From the NCBI GenBank assembly GCA_947247005.1, contig OX365952.1:51254722-51318721 (forward strand): a stretch of 64,000 bases of DNA. Reading direction: 5' to 3'. Shown piece by piece: positions 1 through 12,700 of the stretch. The notes under the pieces are model-generated. The model did not search any database. It saw nothing but the letters and a program-made list of their open reading frames with translations, and was not told where the DNA came from. The DNA is from Spisula solida. Its lineage: Eukaryota > Mollusca > Bivalvia > Venerida > Mactridae. The stretch's first letter is position 1; each line of letters opens with the position of its first letter. Position numbers and translations under genes: made by a program.

Positions 1-450
1 TTTAACCTGAGCCGCAACCTTGTATACTGTACCCGTCAAATTAGTTTGACATGTGGCCGCCTAGCTGATTCGGCAAAGAATTGTCCCTGTTAGCAAAAGG
101 TCCTAGGTCGGTTGCATCTCGCCCTGTTTGCTCCAACGTTAGATGTGACCATCATGTCCCGATGAATATTAAAACACATGCAGCTACATCGCAATAATGA
201 CCTCGATTTCAACCGTCATTTCCTTATCAATCAATCACAATATTCTGGCACACGCGCACTTTATTGATTTCTCACATTGATGCAGTAAAAAACTTGTTAG
301 CATCAAACCATAACATTCATCTAATCTACATTAGTCATTACTACAGGATAACACTATGTTATGTTATGTTATTACTACAGGATAAAACCTGTTTTCCGGA
401 TTAACGGAAATAATTGAGCGACAATGTGCAAGATATTTCCAATATACATG

Positions 451-469
451 AGGGGGGGGGGGGGGGAGG
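451..469. repeat. Poly-G run
   Basis: Sixteen to seventeen consecutive G with one A before a final GGGG. Simple-sequence tract; length may be unreliable in assembly. Confidence 0.9.
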
Positions 470-1126
470 GGCTACATATAATAAATAGAGCAACCAGGTA
501 CAATAATCTCAATTATTTTTGCCAAAAGGTAAGAATGTGTGAAAAGTCTTACTTGAACACAATAATGACAAATTGACAATGGCAACACTTTTTTACGACA
601 ATAAATAATATGCTTAACTTGAAAAATTTGTATATTTTCTCGCAATCGTTGCCAAGCTTCGGAGCAGCAGAAAGGAATAAAATACAAAATTTAAATAATT
701 AAGCATTTTGAAGGATATTTAATGGTAAATCTTAATAACAAATATGTTTAATTAATAATAAACTTTTCATGCGCTTTTTCATGTTTAAACGTTGAAAACA
801 GAATTATTTCTACACTCTCGCTATATGCTGCCTGTTGACGGGCCCCCTGACCGTGAAATTCTAGAGTCTGGAAAACGGGCTTTATCCTGTAATGTCGATA
901 TCGAGAATGAGCTCGCTTGAAACTTAACAAACAGAAAATTAACAAACATTAAATTTTGATGGTGAATTAAGATGATATTTTATGAACTGCTATTAAATGA
1001 CAAACATACAAAATGAGATATAACTTTTAAATAGAATAATGTTAATCGGAGAATTCCGGTAAAGTATGGAAAACTATTAAGTAATTATACCCCCAGATAC
1101 ATAGTATATTGGGGCTAGTATATTGG

Positions 1127-1620
1127 AGTCATGCTTTAGGTTGGTCGGTTCGTGCAAATTGTGTACGCCCTATTTCTCTGTAACCATCGGTCGGATTTCC
1201 TCGAAACTTTGCATGTCAGATCAGAACCAAGTCTAGTTGTACATATCGTGGCCACACGTCGGTCGGATCAATTTTAAGGTAGTTATGGCCCTTTGTTTCT
1301 TTACACTTACAAATTTGATCCGCGCTATTTCGTTATTACCAATGTTTGGATTTTAATGAAACTTAGCATGAATATTCAGTACCAAGTCTAGTTTTGCAGT
1401 TACTCAGCACACATCGATCAGAACAATTTTAAGGGAGTTATGACCCTTTGTTTTTTACACCCATAACTTTTGTCCACGCTATTTCTCTGTTACCAATGGT
1501 CAGATTTGTATGAAACTTTGCATGAATAATCAGTACCAAGTCTAGTTGTGCATATCCTCGACACATGTTGGTAGGATTAATTTTAAGGGAGTTATGGCCC
1601 TTTATTTTTTACACTTATTA
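1127..1620. repeat. Three imperfect ~155-bp tandem units ('gttatggccctttg' repeat)
   Basis: The core 'aagggagttatggccctttg' recurs at 1282, 1437 and 1591, each preceded by 'ctatttctctgttaccaat...gaaacttgcatga...agtaccaagtctagtt'. Period is about 155 bp, divergence moderate. Confidence 0.75.
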
Positions 1621-2187
1621 ATATTGTCTTTTATTTTGTTTCTTTTCCCAAACTTTGTATGATCAACTTGAATGCTTACTTTGGTCGCATTCCCAACAAA
1701 ACAAAATCGTGAATATTTCCCTTAACTGACGGTGAAATCTCTTCAAATTTTGAAAACAAGTGTCAAATATGATGTATATTAAAATGAGATAATGATTGAA
1801 TGCATTTTCAGAAGTGTCCATTAGTGTGTAGAATCCTTAAGTAAGTAAGTGACAACTTCTATTTGTGTAGCCGATATCACGAAAGAAAAATTACATACTT
1901 AACTTGGGAATCTAATATCGTTCGTACGAGTGTCGAACGCTCGATCGCCTATATTAGCAAAGAGGGCTAATTTGGAGATTAAAATATACACACACATATT
2001 TAAAGCATTTACGGATACTACAAACAAATATTCTTCTAGAAAATGGTACCGGTAATTGATCACTCTTAAAATCATCGAAATTCATACGTATCAAAAACAA
2101 CAAATACGTAGCCAACTAGTTATGGTAGTGCCCTTCCGAAATTTCAATGTCCAGTACTAGTATACTGTTTTGTTTCTGCGGAAAGTG

Positions 2188-2447
2188 GCACAGAGAATTT
2201 GACATGAACCTGACCTTTATGCATGAATATATTACAAGGTTCTTCCGTTGAATATATAAATTTCCGCAAGCAAATCGTGCAATATCGGTCCCTTGGGTGT
2301 GTATGGGTATTACACCTCGAGCGTCTTCGTGATACTTTCCGCTTATGAAAACATACAACCGGGATTATAAATATAGACAATATATCAGCTGTAAAATTAT
2401 GCTAATTAAAGGTCGAGAGTCGTGTCAAATTCGCTGGACTATACATG
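2188..2447. repeat. Dispersed ~255-bp repeat, copy 1
   Basis: 'gcacagagaatttgacatga..cctgacctttatgcatgaatat...' through 'ggtcgagagtc...gactatac'. It matches 17,794-18,043 in the same orientation at roughly 80-85% by eye. Class unknown. Confidence 0.7.
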
Positions 2448-3610
2448 TATCTGTATTGAATGATGTTTGTGGATTGTCCTTGTAGTGTGTGGTCGTCTTG
2501 TTTGTCTTTTCTCAAGTTGCCTTCTGACTCTTGCTCTGGGTTTGTCTGATTGCCTGAGGCGACAGACAGTCGGAGTGGGATGTCGCATTTTTGTGCTGGC
2601 TTCCCTGTCCGATTATTATCATCTGGAGAAAGTCAATGTTACTGTTTGAACTCCACTATCATGTGCATTGCCAAGATTTTTGTCGAGTACTGTTTCAGAC
2701 TAAACTGTTTATGCAAACTATATTTCAATAAAATACAATGAACTTACTAATATACGAGTTATTGTTGTTACGCATGTGTAACTTTTTTATTCTTGAATTT
2801 GTTTGGAACGGTTATCTTGAGTTATAAAAATGGATCAGAAGACGTCTTTAAAAAGTTTCCGAGAATAAGAATGACAGACACGACGTTCTTACACTCCAGA
2901 GTGATATTTGAATTGCAATTGTTGGTTGTATGTATGCTAGATACTTGAAATGGTATTGTAATTATTATATTCTGGTAAATTAATAGACACAATCATGTCA
3001 TGATTAGCGAACTGATATCAAAGCTATATTTTCTCACTTATATTTTAAATCAAGAGCCAAATTAGTCTGACACATGTTTGCTGTACTATTTGGTATAGCC
3101 AAATATTGCAGTTTACTGGACTGACTCCGACCGGAAGTTCCGGATCACCGTTCCCGCTCCCGCGCGAACTCTCGCGCGAACTCTACTTTAATCAGTAAAA
3201 TAGTCGCAATCATCTGGCTAAAGTAATATAGTGTGTACGGATATTAAACAGTTCAGTCTGCCTCAACTACCTGTTTGTATTAATTTGGACCGAGCTTTCG
3301 CATTCTTAGATTTAGCTCATATTGAGAATGACATGTGATTGTGTCATGGGTTAAATATACAGTATTTGTAAAACAATGATTGAGCTCATACCTTGCTTGT
3401 TTTAAGGCTGAAGAAAGATGCGCTGACCTGTGGATGTTTCAAAGTTCAAAATGTCACACAGGACATAGCCATGTCGTCATGGTCACAGCACAGTCACTGA
3501 TCTGAATCTGAAACAGAATATGATTGCTAAAAAAGTCTACCCTAACTATATTCGACTCATTACTGACTGCGTTTTTTTTCGTTTTGGCCGAGTATTTAGT
3601 GTGTATTAAT

Positions 3611-3795
3611 TCGCTGGCTTATAATGAGTTGGTCGTAAGTACTTTTAACGACCTTATAAGACCCATACATATTTGTAATCTGCACTACATAGGAACAGGT
3701 CATGTTGACCAAACTCTAGTTAAAACAGCTTGTTTTTCCGCAAGTATAGAGTAGTTTTCAGACATTTTTTTGCTTAGCGTTCTTCTAAGCCAGCG
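3611..3795 (+). mobile_element. TIR family 'TCGCTGGCTTAGAATTAGAAGG' (MITE-like), divergent copy
   Basis: Both TIR ends are recognisable (tcgctggctt / aagccagcg), with the interior 'gtcatgttgaccaaact...agcttgtttttcc..aagta.agagtagttttcagaca'. Somewhat shortened. Confidence 0.65.
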
Positions 3796-6280
3796 CATTA
3801 CTTCTGGTTGGCTTAATTGTATATTATTAACCTGTATCACGTCAGAAATTCGACCCTTTATTAATTTCCAGATGAGATCAAATAAGCTCTACTACACGAT
3901 ATCGAGGGTGTAATATTTTTTTGTTTGTTTTGTGCTTCACAGTTTGCTTTTATCTTTCAATCATATTTTAAATGTGCAATAATATGGTGCTCAGTCCTGG
4001 TACAGACCGGAACTTCCGGATCGTAATACACTCTAAAAGCCGTCGTATCCGTCTATCCATTGATTATGATAATTATGTTTTTATCTGCTTGAGAACGTTG
4101 GTAAACATATTTTAGATGATAAGCCAATCAAAATAATATGTGTTTAACAAACAATTGACCAATCAAATTATGTTTTACTTTTACTATTAACCAATTAAAT
4201 AATGTTTTACAATAGCTATTGACCAATGAAAACACTAACTTTGACCAAAGGACACAGCCTATATCTTTAAATTATGACCGGAGTTTCCGCAATATTAACT
4301 TTATGAACTCATCAACGTACGTTTGACCCGGTTAGTCTTCCGTGTTCGCACTCTCCGATCGCTCGTGACTACGGCTATTTTAGTGAGCACTTCAAACAAA
4401 GATTACACGATAACGCACAAGTCACACAGGTTATAAATTATAAACCCTTTTGTCATTAATGACTTTTACTACCGTAGAGTACATTATGAATATACGCATT
4501 TTCTACTCTAAGCGTTCCATAACAACGTGATTTTCATTATTGTCAACAAGATTTAGTAACAAACAACAGGGTGTTAGCAATGTCTAACTATCTATACAAA
4601 CCTGTAAAGCCCCAGTGAACTAGTAGTTTCAAACAAATCGAAGATGGTTTATTGTCAAGATTCATAAATTATATTAAGACATGGGTTCTGTTCTGTTATG
4701 TGTCAACTACTTATTGTCCGTGTGTGTTAATATCAGCGATAAGAAACTCTAGTCTTATCAGGATCTGTCATATGAGCATCTCCAACCTTTTAAGGGGACA
4801 TTTAATTTGCACAGATGTACGCCAACACATTTGAATGAGTTAGATACTTAATTTATAGCCCCCTGCTGTATGTAATAGTTGTAAGTAAGGGGAGTAGATA
4901 AGTTAAATATCGGGTGTTGCTATCTGACTTCCATTCTTTGGTTCGGCAATTGAATAAAACGCACTGAAAGAAGACAGAGTAATGATAGCTAGTGATTGAA
5001 CGTGGTCGGATACAAATATACGAGTTACTGTCTTAATTATCATGGATACATCAATACCTCTTGTACTTCTATCTTGTGCACTTGCACTACAGGTAATTAA
5101 TATATCAATTAATATAATAAAACAATGCATAATTATATAATTATAATTATAACTGATATAGATCCATAAGGGACATTTATAATGTTATTATAATCATAAT
5201 TATATAATAATATCTAATAATTTCTCCTTTATAATAATAATGTTATAATATAGCAGAAAAATAAATGCTGATCAAAGCATTAAATATTTACTTTTCACAT
5301 TTTTAAAGAAAATATTTAATCCTTATTGAGATAACATTGGCTAGAACTTCCGTAATTAGATCTATTGTGATGATATTGCAGCTGGAAGTATTTCTCTATG
5401 TCGTGTTTTACGTGATAAAACTACTGAATCTGCTGAAAAACTGATTTTAATTTTCTTGATGCTTTGTCCTGTAATAATGCGACATAAAGATATTTTCAGT
5501 AGTATTTGCCTTACAACTACATTGTATATTTATTACCGACTTTTTAGCCAATGTGATTACAGAATAGGATTCCAATAATTTTTTTAACAAAAATGTTAAG
5601 GTAGGCATAGAAAAGCTTCATCCGCCACCATTAGTGCATTGTTTCTTTTTTATTAGACTTAAAAGTGATTACATAATTATAAGCACGCACTTAGTGAGTC
5701 TAATGCGTAGTTGATTAAATAGACAAATACCTTGAGTTTGAGAATCAGTTTCAGTTTCATTATTATTATTTAATATTTATCAAGACTAATGGTGTATAAA
5801 GATCCGAGTAGTTATATTTATGAATGCGATTTGTTTGTGCAATTAATTAGTGAATTGCGATTTTATTTTGAAATGTTTTATTTCAATATACAATGTACAA
5901 ATGTACATACTTATATATGTATGTACTTATTTTCTAAACTTCCATTTTCGGTATTTGCTTTTTTTAAACATTGTTTAAGTCCGATTGGTCACCAGACTAC
6001 ACAGTCACATTACCCTGGCACCGGGATAACTATCAATTACTTGAAACGACCCTCATATGCTGCCGAGTGTCAAGCCAGGGAGACATATCAGTAGTTTTAA
6101 TACAAAATATAAATAATGATGGGCGTGTTTGATATTTCGCTACTCTGTGTATACCTCATTGGTGTGAAAGCGTTTGATCGCGAAACATGAACTGACACAT
6201 TAAAGATGTGTTATGCCCATAAGAATAGTTTACAACAAATATACGGGTTAATTAAATGTAATATTAGGTAACAAAACTAG

Positions 6281-6486
6281 TAAAGTACTATATTACTTAT
6301 TAGTCTAATGCATATTTGAAATCTGCATCACAAGGCGCTTCTAATGAGCCTATTTCCATGAAAACGGCTCATTTCATGTTGACCAAACCGAAGTTCAAAA
6401 AGCTTGTTTTTCAAAAAGTAAAGATTAGTTTTCAGGTTTTCTTAAAAAAGATTCGTACTTATGACCTTTTCATTATAAGCCAGCGA
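6281..6486 (+). mobile_element. TIR family MITE-like copy, left end decayed
   Basis: The interior 'catatttgaaatctgcatcacaaggcgcttctaatgagcctatt' and the right TIR 'ataagccagcga' are clear; the left TIR is eroded. Confidence 0.65.
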
Positions 6487-6810
6487 CATGTACTCACAAC
6501 AGTATTATTGATTTAATGGCCTTGTTTCTAACTGACAATCCGTAAATGACATAAAGATACCAACTTCGTAACACTATTCTAAACAATGAATGCTCAACCC
6601 ATGGGGTCAGGTGATTTGATCGAAAATCTCTGGATATTTCAAGGGATGAAAAATGGTAATAACTTTTTATCAGATGATACATCTTCTTATGTTTTCAAAT
6701 TTCCGTTTAATGATACAGGTGATGAAAATAATAAAGTATAAGACACGTTCATTCCCTTTAATGTGTTTAATGTGTGTAAATGTCAAAATACCGTGTTTCA
6801 TACGTATAAA

Positions 6811-7059
6811 TTGCTGGATAGAATGAGAAGGTAGTAAGTGCAAAATCAATATTTTGAGAAAACAAGAAAAAACTGTCTGAAAACTATTCGTTACTTGTTG
6901 AAAAACAAGCTTTTTAAACTTCAGTTTGGTCAACATGACCATTTGTGATTTTCATCAAAATAGGCTCATAAGAAGCGCATTGAGATGCAAATTTCAAATA
7001 TGCATGAGTCTTATAAGGTCGTTAGTAGTACTTACGACCTTCTAATTCTAAGCCAGCGA
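6811..7059 (-). mobile_element. TIR family MITE-like copy, inverted
   Basis: Reverse orientation relative to the others. The right edge carries the best TIR (gtacttacgaccttctaattctaagccagcga). Confidence 0.7.
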
Positions 7060-8329
7060 AATGATTACAGAATGTGATGTGTAATATGCGAGATAAGTGC
7101 TACCTAGTCAGTTATATTTACTGTATAATAATTAATTGTTTTACCAGTATCAATTTTAGCGGAATGTGATGACATGACGATGCACGCAGTCACTCACGGC
7201 AAGGCACAAACGCCCGCGTGGCGTGCTTTGACGTACTCCCTTCATACTCCATTCCCACGATTAAGGGCAAATTTAGCGACCGTAGCCTCCCCGAAAGACG
7301 TACATGCTACTTGACCGGACCATTAATAAACAAAGCCAGATTGTTTACGCTTTACTCCTCAAAATAGCTCGATCAAAACGCATGACAAGTCAGTATACTA
7401 GTGACCACTTGCCGTCGGACGCCATTGCGAATCGACCGTTCCATTATATGCATGAATATAATTGTATTATTGTTCCCGTAACTAGTCTATAGACAGTCGG
7501 TTGAAGGATCAATTGCGGTATGTCATTTAAAAGAGGTACCACTTACATCACCATCATATCCAAAATTTCATTAACTTCTTTGTAATTGTGCAATTTATCG
7601 GAAACTCAAAACTTGGCGACAATTCATTTAATGCAAACAGCAACACACTTCTATTAAAGCATGTCTTTGAAGAAATAAAACCATATTTGATAGATATAAT
7701 AAGTAATGCAACATGAATTAATTGTTTAAACACTTTCATGTTTGCTATAACTGGATACAGATATTATGACATGTTTATAAACTGACTTAATGCATTCAGT
7801 CGTTAGATTGACAGAAATAAACGATAAATTAATCCGCCAAATCGACTTGAAACAAACAACGTATTAGTGGTGATTATGCAACTTGTTAAAATATAATAAC
7901 AAATCTGACAGGGAAATAGCACTCAACAGAAAAAGTAGTGCACGAAATGCACACAACAACCGCGTACAAATGCAATTTTATGATTAATGTTTTTCATGGT
8001 GATATCATACTGATCAGCTGAGGTTGTGAATGTAACTGTTATCAGGCTGCACTACTTTTATCATAAACCCCCAAGTTCAAACAGCTAAATTATCATGAAA
8101 TACTGATTAAAATGTATGAACGTTATGTCAATTGTTGTAGGGAGTGCTATGTACTATTGCCTGCGTTAGCTTTGACTTCAACAATCAAGCATGTTCGCCT
8201 GCGATACAAATTTCGCTTTAAGATACCCATAATTGACTATTTCGTTTTGCATTGTATTGTGTGAAATGGTAAGTTACCGAATGAATAGACTTAGAACTTT
8301 AGACGTAAGAAAACGTCGAAACGAGCATT

Positions 8330-8456
8330 ACCTTTATTTGCCAGTCAGCTTTCTGCTGAAATATGACAATCATATGAGTGCCTCCATCCGAGGATGTATT
8401 TGAACCCAAATCGCCAGATTAGACGACAAGCGCGCTAACCATTCAGCTACTGAAAA
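8330..8456 (-). mobile_element. tRNA-derived SINE, family 1
   Basis: The minus strand reads 'tagctgaatggttagcgcgcttgtcgtc', a good pol III A box, then 'gggttcaaata', a B box, then a tail 'tcatatttcagcagaaagctgactggcaaataaagg' that is shared exactly with 34,085-34,190. Confidence 0.75.
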
Positions 8457-9383
8457 AAACTTTCATTCCTATTCTAAATCAGCAGGAAAAGATCGATATC
8501 ATGTAAATTTGGAATCATATTAATAAAATACATCACAAACTCATACATACAAACATTTTCTTGTTAAGAGATGATAATATAATGATAACTTAGATGTTTC
8601 TACTAAATCATCAATGTATGCCACTTTTTCACAATTGAAAACAACGTCAAGAACCTGCTTAAATGGGATAAACATAGTTTTATTATTTAGAGTAACCTTG
8701 ACTGTTAAGGATGTTTATACGAATACATATTGCCAATGCATGTTTAGATCAAGGGCGTTTTCTCAAATGATCAAGAAAATAAAACGTATACAGGTTTTAT
8801 TTATGGCTAAATTCGAAAACAAAATCAGATGATGCACTTTTTATTACGTCGCGGAATTTAGCTGCTCTTTTCATCGCATTTGATTTTTTGTCGTCCACTG
8901 TCTATTACCGACTGTTTCATCTTTGAAGTGCCATGATATGGTACAATTTGTCTTCTATTTGATAAAAGGGGGATATAGACACTTGTACAAAACAAACATA
9001 GATAGTTGAACGGCTCTAAAACACTCATAGCGTTTTAAATCTTGATCAATTTCGTAAAAGGCAAAATCAACATTTGTATACATCGCTTTTGCGAAGTGTA
9101 AAACTCAACTTATGTGGACTTCAGACGACTGATATTACTTCCAAATGTCTTTATTTTTATTTCTTTCCTATAAGTTTTTAATCCAACTGACAATATTGTA
9201 ATCGTATGTAAGCAACACAATTACAGTACCCTCGACACTTGCCCGACCGATACTGGACGTCGGATTTTAACTAATATGGTATTCTTTACGGCAATGCACT
9301 GATAAGTTGTAATCTCGAATTAAAACCCAAAACTTCCGTTCCAGTGGTGGATGTTCTAACCAAAATGCACGAATCTGTGTGTT

Positions 9384-9530
9384 GTTGGGCATTGTGCCTT
9401 GTATTTGTTTTATGTTCCCTGTGCTCAGTTTATTCAGTCGGTCATTTTGCCTTGTGTGTTTTAATGTTTTCTGTGCTCGGTTGGTTAAGATGATTGCTGC
9501 CTTCCCTGTCTGACTTAATGTGATCTTTTT
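9384..9530 (+). repeat. 53-bp dimer repeat ending 'ctgccttccctgtctgacttaat'
   Basis: Two units of about 53 bp ('ttgggcattgtgccttgtatttgttttatgttccctgtgctc...') followed by 'gctgccttccctgtctgacttaatgtgatcttttt'. Other copies, all in this orientation: 28,441-28,526, 29,762-29,903, 39,240-39,342, 39,892-40,038. Confidence 0.65.
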
Positions 9531-9790
9531 GAAACTTGGGAAAATCAGAAATGCTACGATGATGCTTTATCATTTATTTGTTCCGCCGAGATACAAGTTA
9601 CAATAGATTGTTGGATCGGATCTCCAAATTCTCAGTCCACGTGGTAAGAAGCTACAGGCTTAGAATCTGGCATAACGGTAACATTTATCACCATCATTCG
9701 CATATAGAGGGATCAGTGCAAAACAATTGTAACCATATATGATTTTAGAAGGAGTTACGACTGTTTTGCACTAAGCCCTCGATAAACTTT

Positions 9791-12700
9791 ATGACAGCAG
9801 TGTTGACTTGTTTTATATTAATTCAGGTATCACTGTCTTTTTCAACGGATATAGCTGCAGATTCGTCGACTGATTGCGGTAACCTGACTTGCTCGCATAA
9901 TTCCAGGTGTAGAAATGAAACAGAACCTTACACATGTCAGTGTCATTCTGGATTTAAGGTAAGTTTGTGTGTTATTGCCTTCAGTATTGTTTCCAACCGT
10001 TAGTTAGTCGACATATACATTATAGTAAGTTGGCGTAACAATTTTAGCTGGATTAGATTATCAAAACGTAAGGTCGCTCTCTTGACCGTAACACAAAAAT
10101 GCTACTGCTACTATAACAAGTCAATTTGGAGAACGTCATCTGTGTGTTATATAGGCTTGCTTGAAATATCCATTTTTGGGGATATGGATGTTTTGTTCTA
10201 TGTCTGACACTTGCGTGGATGGCTAGGCCCTACCGTCGTTTCTGTCTGACTTTGGATTGTCTGTTCGCTACAGTATTTATTGCATAAGTGTATATGTTTA
10301 TGTCATGTCTTTATAACACTCCCTCGACGTCATATAAATGTCCTTATTTGCTGCAATCCTATTTGAATAACAGACTGACATGCATGGTCTGGAGTGCTGA
10401 TGCAAACTATTTTAAGACCGTAGGCACTTTCATGCCGAGCTAGCATTTTGTACACTCTTGTTTTTGTGCCTTCCGTGCTTTGTCGTGTCTGTCGAATGCT
10501 GCCTTCGGTATTCGATCTTTTATGATCTTTTTTAAGGTCAAACTTGATAGGATAATTTGTAATATAAGGGTCACCTAATTTTGCGATAGTGGGAGGCAAA
10601 TCTTGAGTGGTACAGCTGTAGGTATAATAAACCGAATTCTCAATAAAGTCATGTTTATCTGTATTTATGCCTTCAGCGATAGCAACGTTAAGCAATGTTA
10701 GAGTGTCTGAGCCCTACTTTTCATGTTGTATATCTTCAACCTTTAAAACGTGCAGATGCTTACTTGAACACATCTACAAAAGGATTTTTCTATTTGCCCA
10801 CTTGTTTATATTTGTCTTTATTTGTTAAGGTCTAAGTCTCATCAAGTGCGCACATAACTGGGTCAAATCATTTCACTATGTTAGTAGCACGAAAGTTAAA
10901 CTTTTGTAGAAGATTTATACTAAAATCCAAATTACACTCACGTGATTAAATGCGATGATTTGTGTCTGCCAAAACACTCATAAATACCCGGGCTCTATAT
11001 TATTGTTGTATTTATATTTATTGCAAATATTTGTTTGGAACTATTTTGATTCTTTCCAATACACACCAATTTTGACAACTGTGTGCTTTGACTTATAGCA
11101 TTAATCCCAAATAGAAAAGAAAGTCTTAACGAGTCACATCATTATCAGTAAACTTTTATTGACCCAAACAATTAAACACGTTCGGGAACTTATTAATTGA
11201 GTGCTTCGACTTAAAGGACCGATAAGGGAATTAAATACATTTTTTCGAACTTTGGTTATTTCTTTATTGTCCACTGTTAATTTCATTTAAGTTTATTTAC
11301 GTTCCTGCTTGTCTCAGTATTGGTGAAAATCTAAATCGTTTTAATATATCGTATTGGCCCATATACAATATATAAAATACAAACTATTTGATGGCCATTT
11401 ACCAAACAAAAACACACGAATACGCATAAACGATAATCATATCGTAGCAATACTAGTAGCATGGTACGTACAGAGTGTTCAAAAAGAAAGCATACAGTTT
11501 CAGTGTCTATCTATTAAACCTCTTCATTCTGATATCGCAAAGACAAATTGCACATGTATAGACGAAATTTTCTAAATTGACTTTATTTTGTCCGTGGCGT
11601 CTATTTGTAGTACAAAGCGACGTTTACACGATGTCTCCCGTCTTGCACTATTTCTTTAAAACTATTGATTCCATTTACACATTGTCTAAATTGATCGTCT
11701 TACCTTCTCTGCTGATGTTCCTTAGGTGGCATATGCGTGTTTGTCGGCTTAAGACTGTAAACTAGCGATTCAGAAAGCACAATAGAAAGAAATAAACTCT
11801 ACCCCTTACTTGCCTATGTTAAACAAGTTCATTCCTCAACGCTGCAAGTGATTGTTTTGTTTTCAATGATGCATGGTTCATGCAAGTGGTGACAGGACCA
11901 CACACTTTACTTAAAGGGTTGGATGAATTACATGCAACAGTTGATATCAAAGTAATATTTAGGAATACTGCTGTTTTGTGACAAGGCCCGACCATAGCCG
12001 GGTCTAAATTAAAGTGAATTCTGTTTTTGGTGTTATGTAAAATCGCTAGTCAGTTTAGACACGTACATGTGCAAATACAAGCAGTAGATTCAAAGAACAA
12101 GTGCAAGAAGGGAAACGTCAGAAGGATAGACATCTTGATAACGTCATAAATTACTGAATAGACGTCACGGGCAAAGTAAGGTAATTTTAGTAAATTGACA
12201 TTTTTCTAAAAAATATCCAACTCATAATCTTAAAACTGGTACCAGAACAAACTTACATCTTTTGTCTACACATGTGCAAATTTTATTTGCGATAGCAGAA
12301 TGTAGGAATGTGATAAATAAACACTGAAACTGTACACTTTCTTTTTGGACACCCTGTATATACACTCAGTACATTTAAAAACACACACTAATGATTTTTT
12401 TAGTATGTTGACTATCAAAAATTACACACTTTACATTTGTGAAGCAGGTATCCTGTATTTCATCGGAATTCACGTGTACTTTCATAAACCTTTGTCAGAA
12501 AACAATGAAATGGTACTTTACAAACATTGAGATTGATACAGAATGTGCGTTTTTAAATATACTGAGTGTATTATGAAATTTTTTGTATGAAGCAAATACA
12601 GGGTGATCCAAAAAACATGTCCCACAAATAATGCGTAATAAAAAAAATGATGTTAAAAATATTTATTATTTGACTTTACTCATTTTAAGCACATACATGT

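Larger units (their letters stand above)
1..9383. other. Gene-free stretch with scattered repeats
   Basis: Apart from the repeats listed at 451, 1,127, 2,188, 3,611, 6,281, 6,811 and 8,330, I see only AT-rich sequence with short chance ORFs and no splice-bounded coding signal. 3,125-3,140 and 4,010-4,022 carry reverse-complementary 'gaccggaagttccgg' motifs. 3,150-3,182 has a small GC-rich direct repeat (ctcgcgcgaact). Confidence 0.6.

Noticed and set aside
10330..10695. 121-codon minus-strand ORF as a gene
   Set aside because: It lies in intron 1 of the EGF-repeat gene, partly overlaps sequence resembling the 'ctgccttc..gtctg' repeat, and has no domain features.
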